NCBI RefSeq assembly: GCF_022230955.1
Contig: NZ_JAKKFI010000063.1
Span: forward strand, 38,520 to 102,519
DNA: 64,000 nucleotides
Reading direction: 5' to 3'
Origin: Micromonospora cabrerizensis
GTDB taxonomy: Bacteria > Actinomycetota > Actinomycetes > Mycobacteriales > Micromonosporaceae
Position numbers and translations under genes: made by a program. Positions 8,301 to 16,915 of this stretch are shown in pieces. The notes beneath the pieces are model-generated. The model ran no database searches, was not told where the DNA came from, and saw nothing but the letters and a program-made list of their open reading frames with translations. Each line of letters opens with the position of its first letter. Positions within the stretch are counted from its first letter, which is position 1.

Positions 8301-9608
8301 ATGACTACCCCCGCCCTCGTCCGGTCCCGTGGCACGCTGGCCGACTTGCTCTCCGGCCGCAGCAACGGCATCGGGCTGATCCGACTCTGCCTCGCCGTCG
8401 GCGTCGTGCTGTCGCACTCCAAGCCGCTCGGCTTCGGTGCCAACGACCTCGGCTACCACCTGACCGGTCGGCAGACCAACGTCGGCACGATGGCCGTCTA
8501 CGGCTTCTTCGTGCTCTCCGGCCTGCTGATCACCCGCAGCGCGCGGCGTACCGGGCTGATCCGCTACTCGTGGCACCGCGCCCTGCGCATCTTCCCCGGC
8601 CTCTGGGTCTGCCTGCTGATCACGGCGCTGGTGGTCGCCCCGCTGGTCGCGATGCGCGAGCACGGCAGCACCGCCGGCTTCTTCGACAACGCCTGGGAGC
8701 CCGGCGGCCCGCTGGCCTACCTCCAGGCCAACTGGTGGACCGGCGTCCGCCAGTACGGCATCCACGACCTGCTCAGGGACACCACCCCGTGGGGTGACAA
8801 GAGCAACTCCAGCGTCTTCAACGGCGCCCTGTGGTCGCTCAAGTACGAGATGTTCTGCTACGTCGTGGTGGGCGTGCTGGCGGCGACGGGGGTGCTGCGC
8901 AACGCCCGCCGGTTCGTGCTGTTCCTGACCGTGGCGCTCTACCTGAGCATCGTCCACGACTGGGTCAGCTCCGGGCAGTTCAGCGGCCCGGCGTCGACGG
9001 CGAGCTGGTCGTTCAACTCGCCCCTGGTGGGCGGCATGAGCTTCCACTACATCGTCTACCTGGGCTTCCTCTTCGCCTTCGGCGCGACCCTCGATCTCTA
9101 CCGGGAGCGGGTGCCGATCAACGACGCGCTGGGCATCGGCTCGGCGGTCGCCCTCGGGTTGTCGATGCTCTTCGGTGGCTTCTTCGTCATCGGCCTGCCG
9201 GCGTTCGCGTACCTGCTGGTCTGGCTGTCGGTGCGGATGCCGCGCCAGCTGCACTGGGTGGGTCGAAAGAACGACTACTCGTACGGCATCTACATCTACG
9301 GGTTCGTGTTCCAACAGGTGATGGCGAGTCTCGGCTGGAGCCGTTGGGGCTACGTGCCGTTCGCGGCGATGTCGGTCGCCGCCGCCTTCGTGGCCGCGTT
9401 CCTGTCCTGGAAGCTGGTCGAGCGGCCGGCGCTGCGGTTGAAGGACTGGACGCCGGGCTTCGTGGCCCGCCGCTCGCCGCCCCCGGCCGTGCCGCCCGAG
9501 CAGCAGACCGCGGTGGCCGAGGAACCGCCCGGGACGCCCCCGGTGCAGGTCGGCGGCCCGACGCAGGAACTGCCGCAGCAGCCCGCCACGCTGGTCCCCG
9601 GCCGGTAA
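8301..9608 (+). CDS. Acyltransferase family 3 membrane protein (OafA/YrhL-like)
   Basis: 435 aa, about ten transmembrane helices. VVLSHSKPLGFG near residue 36 carries the conserved histidine. GFFVLSGLLITRS and a WHRALRIFPGLW block (RxxR-like) are typical of acyltransferase-3 proteins that O-acylate carbohydrates. The last 55 residues are Pro/Gln-rich and probably cytosolic. It is third in the glycan set 6390-9608, so a sugar O-acetylation role in that glycan is likely. Confidence 0.88.
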   Translation: MTTPALVRSRGTLADLLSGRSNGIGLIRLCLAVGVVLSHSKPLGFGANDLGYHLTGRQTNVGTMAVYGFFVLSGLLITRSARRTGLIRYSWHRALRIFPGLWVCLLITALVVAPLVAMREHGSTAGFFDNAWEPGGPLAYLQANWWTGVRQYGIHDLLRDTTPWGDKSNSSVFNGALWSLKYEMFCYVVVGVLAATGVLRNARRFVLFLTVALYLSIVHDWVSSGQFSGPASTASWSFNSPLVGGMSFHYIVYLGFLFAFGATLDLYRERVPINDALGIGSAVALGLSMLFGGFFVIGLPAFAYLLVWLSVRMPRQLHWVGRKNDYSYGIYIYGFVFQQVMASLGWSRWGYVPFAAMSVAAAFVAAFLSWKLVERPALRLKDWTPGFVARRSPPPAVPPEQQTAVAEEPPGTPPVQVGGPTQELPQQPATLVPGR

Positions 9609-9631
9609 CCCGCCGGCCCGCCCCCGAGCCG

Positions 9632-9637
9632 TACGCT
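9632..9637 (+). promoter_or_regulatory. TACGCT -10 box for a leaderless transcript
   Basis: TACGCT lies 7 nt before the GTG at 9645 and there is no Shine-Dalgarno site. This spacing places the transcription start on the start codon, as in actinobacterial leaderless genes. Confidence 0.6.
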
Positions 9638-9644
9638 CGGGGGC

Positions 9645-10616
9645 GTGGCCACGGCGGCGGAGGAGATTCAGGTGGGGGAGCGGCTGGTCCGCGTCTCCAG
9701 CCCCGACAAGCCCTACTTCCCGGAGCGCGGGCTGACCAAGCTGGACGTGGTCCGCTACTTCCTGTCGGTCGGTGACGGCATCCTGCGCGCCCTGCGTGAC
9801 CGGCCGACGATGCTGGAGCGCTGGCCGCGTGGCGTCTTCGAGGGCGCGACGATCGCCACCCGGCAGACCAACCGGGGCGACGCGTTCTACCAGAAACGGC
9901 TGCCGGCGGGCGCGCCCGAGTGGGTGCGCACCGCCCACATCACGTTTCCCAGTGGCCGCACCGCCGACGAGATCGCCCCGAGCGAGTTGGCCGTGGTGAT
10001 CTGGGCGGCCAACCTGGGCACGTTGCGTTTCCACCCGTGGCCGGTCAGCGCCGCCGACGTGGAACGCCCCGACCAGCTGCGCATCGACCTCGACCCGATG
10101 CCCGGCGTCGGCTTCGAGCAGGTGGTGCCGGTGGCCCGTGAGGTCGACGCGTTCCTCGCCGAGCTGGGGATGACCGGCTACCCGAAGACCACCGGTGGGC
10201 GGGGCCTGCACGTCTACCTGTCCATCGAGCCGCGGTGGAGCTTCGGTGAGTGTCGCCGGGCGGTGCTCGCCCTGGGCCGGGAGATGCAACGTCGGTTGCC
10301 GGAGCTGGTCACCACCACCTGGTGGCGCGACCAACGCGACCGGCCGGTCTTCGTCGACTACAACCAGATGGCCCGCGACCACACGGTCACGTCGGCGTAC
10401 TCGATCCGGCCGACCCCGCAGGCCCTGGTGTCGGCGCCGCTGGAGTGGTCGGAGCTGGACGACGCCCGACCGGAGGACTTCGACGTGCTGAGCATGCCGG
10501 CCCGCTTCGCCGAGCGCGGCGACCCGCACGCCGGCCTGGACGGCGGACGGCACTCGCTGGAGCCGCTGCTGGAGCTGGCCGACCGGGACGGGCTGGAGGC
10601 CCCACCGGAGCGCTGA
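9645..10616 (+). CDS. Stand-alone LigD-type polymerase (NHEJ primase-polymerase)
   Basis: 323-aa archaeo-eukaryotic primase-like polymerase, equivalent to the PolDom part of LigD. Visible marks are SSPDKPYFPERGLTKLDV, YQKRLPAGAPEWV, RIDLDPMPG (the DxD metal motif, about residues 145-153), the TTGGRGLHVY block, and VFVDYNQMARDHT. It adds nucleotides during end-joining repair. No ligase, nuclease or ku gene is adjacent, although in actinobacteria these domains may be encoded as separate genes elsewhere. The GTG start is set by the TACGCT box. Confidence 0.9.
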   Translation: MATAAEEIQVGERLVRVSSPDKPYFPERGLTKLDVVRYFLSVGDGILRALRDRPTMLERWPRGVFEGATIATRQTNRGDAFYQKRLPAGAPEWVRTAHITFPSGRTADEIAPSELAVVIWAANLGTLRFHPWPVSAADVERPDQLRIDLDPMPGVGFEQVVPVAREVDAFLAELGMTGYPKTTGGRGLHVYLSIEPRWSFGECRRAVLALGREMQRRLPELVTTTWWRDQRDRPVFVDYNQMARDHTVTSAYSIRPTPQALVSAPLEWSELDDARPEDFDVLSMPARFAERGDPHAGLDGGRHSLEPLLELADRDGLEAPPER

Positions 10617-10627
10617 GCGCTGAGCGC

Positions 10628-11134
10628 TCAGGCCCAGGGGCTGCCGGCCCCGTCGAACTCCTCGAACACCAACCAGGTGCGGGTGGACAACACTCCCGGG
10701 ATGCTCTGCACCCGGCCCAGCACCACGTCCCGCAGCGCGGCGTTGTCCGGCGCGCGGACCAGCGCGAGCACGTCGTGGTCACCACCGAGCAGCGCGGCGT
10801 GCTCGATGTAGCGCACCCGGGCCAGCTCGGCCGACACCTCCCGCCAGGTGTTCTGCTCGATCGTCAACGCGACGTACGCCGAGGTGCCCAACCCGGCCGC
10901 CTCGGGCGCCACCTGGGCCCGGAACCCGGTGATCACCCCGTCGCGCAGCAGCCGCTCCACCCGCGCGTACGCGTTGGTGCGGGAGATGTGGATCCGCTCG
11001 GCGAGGGTGCGCACCGACGTCCGACCGTCCCGGACCAGCTCGTCGAGGATCCGCCGGTCCACCTCGTCGAGTGCTCGGGCCGATCGTCCCGAACCCGCCG
11101 CCCGGCCCGCGCCGTCTGCGGTCTCCTGGCTCAC
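10628..11134 (-). CDS. Lrp/AsnC family regulator of the bkd operon
   Basis: 168 aa. A winged HTH is visible at about residues 22-65 (ALDEVDRRILDELVRDGR followed by ISRTNAYARVERLL). A C-terminal RAM ligand-binding domain follows (VALTIEQN through GGDHDVLALV to the end). It is divergent from the branched-chain 2-oxoacid dehydrogenase operon, an arrangement known for bkd regulators (BkdR type), so it probably senses a branched-chain amino or keto acid. I prefer the GTG at 11134, with GGGGAGGG just upstream. The frame also offers a start at 11188, inside the intergenic region. Confidence 0.88.
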   Translation of the reverse strand: MSQETADGAGRAAGSGRSARALDEVDRRILDELVRDGRTSVRTLAERIHISRTNAYARVERLLRDGVITGFRAQVAPEAAGLGTSAYVALTIEQNTWREVSAELARVRYIEHAALLGGDHDVLALVRAPDNAALRDVVLGRVQSIPGVLSTRTWLVFEEFDGAGSPWA

Positions 11135-11173
11135 TGCCGGTCCCTCCCCATGCCAACCGTCCCGCCTTCCGCG

Positions 11174-11195
11174 TGGATCTTGAGTCAATCATCCA
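11174..11195. promoter_or_regulatory. Candidate Lrp operator in the bkd promoter
   Basis: TGGATCTTGAGTCAATCATC plus CA forms a near-perfect dyad (TGGAT...ATCCA outer arms, TTGA/TCAA inner arms). It lies 14 bp upstream of a TAGGCT -10 box (11209-11214) and about 45 bp before the E1alpha GTG. Its position between the regulator and the operon suits an Lrp site. Confidence 0.5.
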
Positions 11196-11240
11196 TCAGG
11201 CGGAAGCATAGGCTCACCACACGTCCCAGGAGGTTCCGCC

Positions 11241-12407
11241 GTGACGACCACTCCCCAGGCGGTCCGCAGGGCATCCCCGCGCACCCGTCGGGCGGCCACC
11301 CCGCCCGACCCGGCGCGCCCGCTGCTGCCGAACACCGAACCCGTCCGCCTGCTCGACCCGACCGGCACGCCGCTGCCCGCCCGCACCGACTATCCGGAGC
11401 CGCCCGTCGAGGTGCTGCGCGAGCTGTACCGCCGGATGGTGCTCGGCCGCCGCTTCGACACCCAGGCGACCGCCCTGACCAAGCAGGGCCGGCTGGCCGT
11501 CTACCCGTCCTCGCGGGGCCAGGAGGCGTGCCAGGTCGGCGCGGTTCTCGCGGTCCGCGACACCGACTGGGTCTTCCCCACCTACCGCGAGTCGATGGCG
11601 CTGGTTGCCCGGGGCATCGACCCGGTCGAGGTGCTCACCCTGCTGCGCGGCGACTGGCACTGCGGCTACGACCCGACCGAGGTGCACACCGCGCCACAGT
11701 GCACCCCGCTCGCCACCCAGTGCGTGCACGCCGCCGGGCTCGCCCACGGCGAGGCGTACCAGGGTCGCGACACGGTGGCGCTGGCCTTCATCGGCGACGG
11801 CGCGACCAGCGAGGGTGACTTCCACGAGGGGGTCAACTTCGCCGCCGTCTTCAAGGCGCCGGTGGTCTTCTTCGTGCAGAACAACCGCTACGCCATCAGC
11901 GTCCCGCTGTCCCGGCAGACCGCCGCGCCGTCGCTGGCCTACAAGGGCGTCGGCTACGGCGTACCCAGCGAGCAGGTCGACGGCAACGACCCGGTCGCCG
12001 TGCTCGCCGTGCTCACCCGCGCTGTCGCGCACGCCCGCGCCGGCAACGGGCCGTTCCTGGTCGAGGCGCACACCTACCGGATGGAGCCGCACACCAACGC
12101 CGACGACGCCACCCGCTACCGCGACGGCGCCGAGGTCGACGCCTGGCGGGACCGGGACCCGGTCGCCCGCCTGGAGACCTACCTGCGTGCCCGTGGTGTG
12201 CTCGACGACGCCGCGGTCGCCGAGGTCGCCGAGCAGGCCGAGGCGTACGCGGCGGACCTGCGGACCCGGATGAACGAACAGCCGACAGTGGACCCGATGA
12301 GCCTCTTCGACCACGTCTACGCCGAACCCACCCCGCAGCTCATCGAGCAGCGCGAGCAGGTTCGTGCCGAGCTGGCCGCCGCTCGCGACGAGGAGGGTGA
12401 CGCCTGA
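11241..12407 (+). CDS. bkdA: Branched-chain 2-oxoacid dehydrogenase E1 alpha subunit
   Basis: 388 aa, cytosolic. This is the thiamine-diphosphate half of the E1 component that decarboxylates the 2-oxoacids of Val, Leu and Ile. The ThDP motif starts GDGATSEGD at residue 185 and ends at QNNRYAIS. RYRDGAEVDAW and the N-terminal YPSSRGQEA block fit the BCKDH rather than the pyruvate group. CCAGGAGG lies 7 bp before the GTG start. First gene of a tight three-gene operon. No E3 (lipoamide dehydrogenase) is in the window. In these bacteria the pathway supplies branched fatty-acid starter units. Confidence 0.93.
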   Translation: MTTTPQAVRRASPRTRRAATPPDPARPLLPNTEPVRLLDPTGTPLPARTDYPEPPVEVLRELYRRMVLGRRFDTQATALTKQGRLAVYPSSRGQEACQVGAVLAVRDTDWVFPTYRESMALVARGIDPVEVLTLLRGDWHCGYDPTEVHTAPQCTPLATQCVHAAGLAHGEAYQGRDTVALAFIGDGATSEGDFHEGVNFAAVFKAPVVFFVQNNRYAISVPLSRQTAAPSLAYKGVGYGVPSEQVDGNDPVAVLAVLTRAVAHARAGNGPFLVEAHTYRMEPHTNADDATRYRDGAEVDAWRDRDPVARLETYLRARGVLDDAAVAEVAEQAEAYAADLRTRMNEQPTVDPMSLFDHVYAEPTPQLIEQREQVRAELAAARDEEGDA

Positions 12408-13420
12408 TGGCCTCCACCATGGCGAAGGCGCTCAACACCGCGCTCGCCGACGCGCTCGCCGCCGACGACCGGGTCGTCGTCTTCGGTGAGGACGTCGGCG
12501 CGCTCGGCGGCGTCTTCCGGATCACCGACGGCCTCCAGGCCCGTTTCGGCGACACCCGCTGCTTCGACACCCCGCTCGCCGAGGCCGGCATCGTCGGCTT
12601 CGCCGTCGGCCTGGCCATGTCCGGGCTGCGGCCGGTCGTCGAGATGCAGTTCGACGCATTCGCGTACCCGGCGTTCGAGCAGATCGCCTCGCACGTGGCG
12701 AAGCTGCGCAACCGCACCCGGGGCAAGCTCAGCGTGCCCATCGTCATCCGGGTGCCGTACGCCGGTGGCATCGGCGGGGTCGAGCACCACTGCGACTCGT
12801 CCGAGGCGTACTACGCGCACACCCCCGGGCTGAAGGTGGTCACCCCGGCCACCGTCGAGGACGCGTACTCGCTGCTGCGCGAGGCGATCGACGACCCCGA
12901 CCCGGTGGTCTTCATGGAGCCCAAGAAGCTCTACTTCGGCAGCGCCGAGGCCGCCCTGCCGACGCGGACCGAGCCGTTCGGGCGGGCCGTCGTGCGCCGG
13001 CCGGGACGCGACGCCACCCTGGTGGCGTACGGGCCGGCGGTGCCGGTCGCGCTGGAGGCCGCCGAGGCCGCCCGCGAGGAGGGCTGGGACCTGGAGGTCG
13101 TCGACGTCCGCACCATCGTGCCGTTCGACGACGAGACCATCGCCGCCTCGGTCCGGCGGACCGGCCGGTGCGTGGTGATCCAGGAGGCGCAGGGCTTCGC
13201 GGGTGTCGGCGCGGAGATCGCCGCCCGGGTGCAGGAGCGGTGCTTCCACGCGCTGCACGCCCCGGTGCTGCGGGTCGCCGGGCTGGACATCCCGTACCCG
13301 GCGCCGATGCTGGAGCACACCCACCTACCCGGCGTGGACCGGGTGCTCGACGCGGTGGCCCGGTTGCAGTGGGACGACCAGCCGGACCCGCGCTGGGCGG
13401 CGCAGGGCAGCGCGGCATGA
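12407..13420 (+). CDS. bkdB: Branched-chain 2-oxoacid dehydrogenase E1 beta subunit
   Basis: 337 aa. Transketolase pyrimidine-binding domain (VVVFGEDVGALGGVF near residues 22-36, DTPLAEAGIVGFAVG about 54-68) plus the C-terminal transketolase domain (VDVRTIVPFDDETI). It forms the alpha2beta2 E1 with the upstream product. Its ATG overlaps the bkdA stop by one base (TGATG), indicating coupled translation and equal stoichiometry. Confidence 0.93.
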   Translation: MASTMAKALNTALADALAADDRVVVFGEDVGALGGVFRITDGLQARFGDTRCFDTPLAEAGIVGFAVGLAMSGLRPVVEMQFDAFAYPAFEQIASHVAKLRNRTRGKLSVPIVIRVPYAGGIGGVEHHCDSSEAYYAHTPGLKVVTPATVEDAYSLLREAIDDPDPVVFMEPKKLYFGSAEAALPTRTEPFGRAVVRRPGRDATLVAYGPAVPVALEAAEAAREEGWDLEVVDVRTIVPFDDETIAASVRRTGRCVVIQEAQGFAGVGAEIAARVQERCFHALHAPVLRVAGLDIPYPAPMLEHTHLPGVDRVLDAVARLQWDDQPDPRWAAQGSAA

Positions 13421-14775
13421 CCACCGTCGAGCGGACGCAGGTCTTCCTCCTGCCCGACCTGGGCGAGGGGCTGAGCGAGGCCGAGATCGTCGAGTGGCGG
13501 GTCGCGGTGGGCGACATCGTCACTGTCGACCAGAGCGTGGTCGAGGTGGAGACCGCCAAGGCCGTCGTGGACGTGCCCTGCCCGTACGCCGGCCGGGTGG
13601 TGACCCTGCACGGCGCGGCCGGTGAGGTACGCCCCGTCGGCCAGCCGTTGATCACCATCGCGCCCCTGGACGGCGGCGACGAGCCGGCCGGGCACGCCAC
13701 CTACCGCGAGGAGGAGCGGGCCGGCTCCGGCAACGTGCTGATCGGCTACGGCACCGGGCACGGCGGTGCCACCCGGCGTCGGCGTCGACCCCGCCTGTCG
13801 CTGGCTCCCGAACCGGCCGCCGCCAGTCCCGCTCGCGTGGCCGACGTGGCGGGCGACACCGGGCCGACCGCGGGCGCGGCAAACCCCGGGCCGACCGTTC
13901 TGGTCATCTCGCCGATCGTGCGGCGGCTGGCCCGCGATCAGGGCCTCGACCTGGGTACGGTGCGGGGCACCGGGCCGGGCGGAGTGATCCGCCGCGCCGA
14001 CGTGGAGGCGGCGCTGGCCGTGCCCGAAGCCCGGCTCGCCGCCGTGCCGGACCCGCACGTCGCACTGGCCCCGGCCGGGGACGGCGACGTCATCGTCCCG
14101 CTCACCGGCGTCCGTAAGGTCATCGCCGACAAGCTCTCGCGCAGCCGGCGGGAGATCCCCGAGGTGACCATCTGGGTCGACGTGGACGCCACCGGGCTGC
14201 TGGAGACCCGCGCGGCGATCAACGCGGCCACCCCCGACGCGCCGGTGAGCATCCTGGCCCTGCTGGCCCGGATCTGCCTCAGCGGGCTACGCCGGTTCCC
14301 GCAGCTCAACGCCCGGGTCGACACCGAGGCGCAGCGGATCGTCCAGTCCGCCGGGGTGCATCTCGGCATCGCCGCGCAGACCGACCGGGGTCTGCTGGTG
14401 CCGGTGCTGCGCGACGCCCAGCGGCTCACCACCGCCGAGCTGGCCGCCGAACTGGCGGCGACCACCGCCGCCGCGCGGGCCGGCAGCCTGCCGCCGACCC
14501 GGCTGACCGGCGGCACGTTCACGCTGAACAACTACGGGGTGTTCGGCGTGGACGGCTCCACGCCGATCATCAACCACCCCGAGGCGGCCCTGCTCGGCGT
14601 CGGGCGGATCGTGGACAAGCCGTGGGTGGTCGACGGGCAACTCGCCGTGCGCAAGGTGACCCAGCTCAGCCTCACCTTCGACCACCGCGTCTGCGACGGC
14701 GGGGTGGCCGGCGGCTTCCTGCGCCACGTCGCCGACTGCGTGGAGCGCCCGGCGTTGCTGATCGCCGCCGTCTGA
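13417..14775 (+). CDS. bkdC: Branched-chain dihydrolipoamide acyltransferase (E2)
   Basis: 452 aa. An N-terminal lipoyl domain with the modified lysine in VEVETAKAVVDV (K48) is followed by a linker with an Arg-rich patch near residue 120. A peripheral subunit-binding domain lies around 165-205 (SPIVRRLARDQGLDLG), and the CAT domain ends in the catalytic DHRVCDGG (H423, D427). It passes the acyl group from E1 to CoA. The ATGA overlap with bkdB keeps the operon coupled. The gene is closed by a 12-bp terminator stem. Confidence 0.93.
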   Translation: MTTVERTQVFLLPDLGEGLSEAEIVEWRVAVGDIVTVDQSVVEVETAKAVVDVPCPYAGRVVTLHGAAGEVRPVGQPLITIAPLDGGDEPAGHATYREEERAGSGNVLIGYGTGHGGATRRRRRPRLSLAPEPAAASPARVADVAGDTGPTAGAANPGPTVLVISPIVRRLARDQGLDLGTVRGTGPGGVIRRADVEAALAVPEARLAAVPDPHVALAPAGDGDVIVPLTGVRKVIADKLSRSRREIPEVTIWVDVDATGLLETRAAINAATPDAPVSILALLARICLSGLRRFPQLNARVDTEAQRIVQSAGVHLGIAAQTDRGLLVPVLRDAQRLTTAELAAELAATTAAARAGSLPPTRLTGGTFTLNNYGVFGVDGSTPIINHPEAALLGVGRIVDKPWVVDGQLAVRKVTQLSLTFDHRVCDGGVAGGFLRHVADCVERPALLIAAV

Positions 14776-14789
14776 CGGCGTGCACCTCC

Positions 14790-14821
14790 GGCCCCGGCGC
14801 CGCCCGTGTGGCGCCGGGGCC
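14790..14821 (+). terminator. Terminator of the bkd operon
   Basis: GGCCCCGGCGCC pairs perfectly with GGCGCCGGGGCC around an 8-nt loop, 14 bp after the E2 stop. No T tract follows, which is common in actinobacteria. Confidence 0.85.
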
Positions 14822-14838
14822 GACCCACGTCCGGGTCA

Positions 14839-15019
14839 CCCGGCGTGCGTCCTCGGGCCGGGGTTTCCCGGCGTGCGTCCTCCGCCCCGGGGTTTCCCGG
14901 CGTGCGTCCTCCGGCCCGGGGTTTCCCGGCGTGCGTCCTCCGGCCCGGGGTTTCCCGGCGTGCGTCCTCCGGCCCGGGGTTTCCCGGCGTGCGTCCTCCG
15001 GCCCGGGGTTTCCCGGCGG
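14839..15019 (+). repeat. 29-bp minisatellite, six copies plus a partial
   Basis: Unit CCCGGCGTGCGTCCTCCGGC then CCGGGGTTT. The copies start at 14839 (28 bp, variant), 14867 (one base change), 14896, 14925, 14954 and 14983, with a partial copy from 15012. The middle copies are identical. Each junction can fold a small CGGG/CCCG hairpin. It lies between the bkd terminator and the start of the beta-helix gene. It has no spacers, so it is not a CRISPR array. Confidence 0.95.
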
Positions 15020-15077
15020 CGTGATCGGGAAGTCGGCCCCGCCGGAGCGCACCGCACGCGTCGAAGGGAGCCAGCCT

Positions 15078-16763
15078 GTGGCCGTGGCGAACGAGCTGCT
15101 ACTGAACTCGGTCCGGGTACGACGACCCGCCTCGGCGGGCGCGCCGCTCTACTGCGACGCGCTGGAGTACGGGCTGACCGGTGACGGCGCGACCAACGAC
15201 CAACCGGCGCTGGCCGCCCTCGTGGACCGTCTCGGTGCCGGCTACGCCTCGGACGGGCGGGCCCGGGTGATCTACTGCCCACCGGGCATCTACTCGATCC
15301 GGGACGCGGGCACGGTGTGGCGCAGCGGCGTGTCGCTGATCGGGGCCGGCCCTGCGGCGACCCGGTTCATGCTCAGCAACGAGGGCAACCGGGCCGACCC
15401 GACGCCGCTGGCCTTCTGGACCACCGTGCAGCACGGCGCGGACCGGGACCGGCACATCGCCGACTGCACCTTCTCCGACTTCCAGATCGACGGCTCCGGC
15501 GTCGCTATGGCCGAGTACAGCTACCTGGCCAAGGGGCTCGGCCTCCAGTACGTGGTGCGGGGCGTCTTCCGCAACCTTTACATCCACCACACCGCCGCGA
15601 CCGGGTTGGGCTGCGACTTCCTCCAGGACTCGCTGATCGACGGCGTGGTGGTGGTCGGCTGTGGTCGCCTCGACAACGGCGAGCAGATCGGCGGCGCCGG
15701 CATCGGGGTCGGTATCGGCGGGTGGGGCCCGATGGAGCGGCTGACCATCGCCAACTGCACCACCCTGGCCAACGGCACCAACGGCATCTTCCTGGAGCTG
15801 CAGAAGGACTACTGGGAACCGCCGCGCGGCTACCGCATCATCGGCTGCCACAGTCAGGGCAACCGGTTCGGCATCTCCGACTGGGGTGCGGACGGACTGA
15901 TCGTCTCGGCCTGCACGATGACCGGCAACCTGGAGACCGGCTTCGACGTGTCGTCGCAGGGCACCTCGTCGGTGGCCGGCCGGGGTGGGCTGCTCACCGA
16001 CTGCGTCATCGACGGCAACCTGCGCGACGGGGTCAGCATCGGCAACAGCCCCGGCCCGTACACCGTGCGGGGCAACCGGATCAGCGGCAACGGCCAGCAC
16101 GGCTATCACACGCAGGACCTCGGGCGCGGCTACCGGGGCGCGATCCGCGACGTGGTGATCGAGAGCAACGAGATCTGGGGCAACGGGTTGGACGCGGTCC
16201 GCGTCGACCACCAGATGACCGACGCGGTGGTGCTCAACAACCGGATCCGCAACAACGGGCGACAGTACGCCGAAGGCACCGGCGGGACGGGCGATGCCGT
16301 GCGCTACGACGAGCGCTCCCTGGTGGACCGTTCGGCCACCTGGCCGCACGACGGGCACCGGGGCAAGGTGCTGCGGGTCGGGCGGGCCGTTGCCATGGTC
16401 GCCTCCAACACCGGCGACGAACTCACCCTCGCCCCGGTCCGGCCGGACGCGTTCAGCGCGTGGAGCGGGGACATCCCGCCACCGGGATGTGGGTACGAAC
16501 TCGCTGCCGCACCGGAGCTGCGGGCCGGCATCACCATCGACGCGCCGTTCGACTCGGCCACCATCCGCGGCAACCGGATCTGGGACAACCACGACCACCA
16601 GACCCAGACGCACGGGCTGTGGATCACCGACCGGGGTAGTTGCGTGGACTGCCGGGTCGAGGACAACGACCTCGCCGGCAACGCCGACGAGGGGATGCGG
16701 CTGGACACCCCGCCGGTGGGCGGACGCTGGCGCGACAACCACGTCGACAGCGACTGGACCTGA
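15078..16763 (+). CDS. Right-handed parallel beta-helix protein (pectate-lyase-3-like)
   Basis: 561 aa without an obvious signal peptide. The N-terminal motif LEYGLTGDGATNDQPAL (about 32-48) followed by VIYCPPGIYSI is the hallmark of pectate_lyase_3 beta-helix proteins and phage-tailspike-like enzymes. The body is a series of short turns rich in GN, NRI and NGI, such as VRGNRISGNGQHGYHTQD, as in PbH1 repeats. Substrate unknown, probably a polysaccharide. The GTG at 15078 follows AAGGGAG by 7 bp. An open frame running back through the minisatellite and into bkdC is not coding. Absence of a signal peptide is odd for a polysaccharide lyase. Confidence 0.82.
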   Translation: MAVANELLLNSVRVRRPASAGAPLYCDALEYGLTGDGATNDQPALAALVDRLGAGYASDGRARVIYCPPGIYSIRDAGTVWRSGVSLIGAGPAATRFMLSNEGNRADPTPLAFWTTVQHGADRDRHIADCTFSDFQIDGSGVAMAEYSYLAKGLGLQYVVRGVFRNLYIHHTAATGLGCDFLQDSLIDGVVVVGCGRLDNGEQIGGAGIGVGIGGWGPMERLTIANCTTLANGTNGIFLELQKDYWEPPRGYRIIGCHSQGNRFGISDWGADGLIVSACTMTGNLETGFDVSSQGTSSVAGRGGLLTDCVIDGNLRDGVSIGNSPGPYTVRGNRISGNGQHGYHTQDLGRGYRGAIRDVVIESNEIWGNGLDAVRVDHQMTDAVVLNNRIRNNGRQYAEGTGGTGDAVRYDERSLVDRSATWPHDGHRGKVLRVGRAVAMVASNTGDELTLAPVRPDAFSAWSGDIPPPGCGYELAAAPELRAGITIDAPFDSATIRGNRIWDNHDHQTQTHGLWITDRGSCVDCRVEDNDLAGNADEGMRLDTPPVGGRWRDNHVDSDWT

Positions 16764-16866
16764 GCGACCGCGCGGCGGCGTTCACCCGGCTGCGTTCACC
16801 CGGCGGCGGCGTTCACCCCGCCCTCGGCCCTCGGCCGGTGGCGGCGGTCGGTGGTGAGACGAGGAG

Positions 16867-16898
16867 CGGCGGCGACCGGAGTGATCCGGTCGCCGCCG
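16867..16898. terminator. Bidirectional terminator hairpin
   Basis: CGGCGGCGACCGG and CCGGTCGCCGCCG form a perfect 13-bp stem with a 6-nt loop between the convergent beta-helix and GSDH genes. Upstream of it (16777-16815) the motif GCGTTCACCCGGC is repeated about three times. Confidence 0.85.
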
Positions 16899-16915
16899 CT
16901 GTCATCGTGAGCTGG

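Noticed and set aside
8094..10553. Antisense open frame of about 800 codons opposite the acyltransferase and LigD polymerase genes
   Set aside because: Compositional shadow with no recognisable motifs. The plus-strand genes have full family signatures.
14839..15019. CRISPR array
   Set aside because: The 29-bp units abut directly with no spacers, and no cas genes are in the window. It is a tandem repeat.
14836..15282. Short overlapping open frames through the 29-bp repeat
   Set aside because: They only translate the repeat, exist in several frames at once, and lack ribosome sites.
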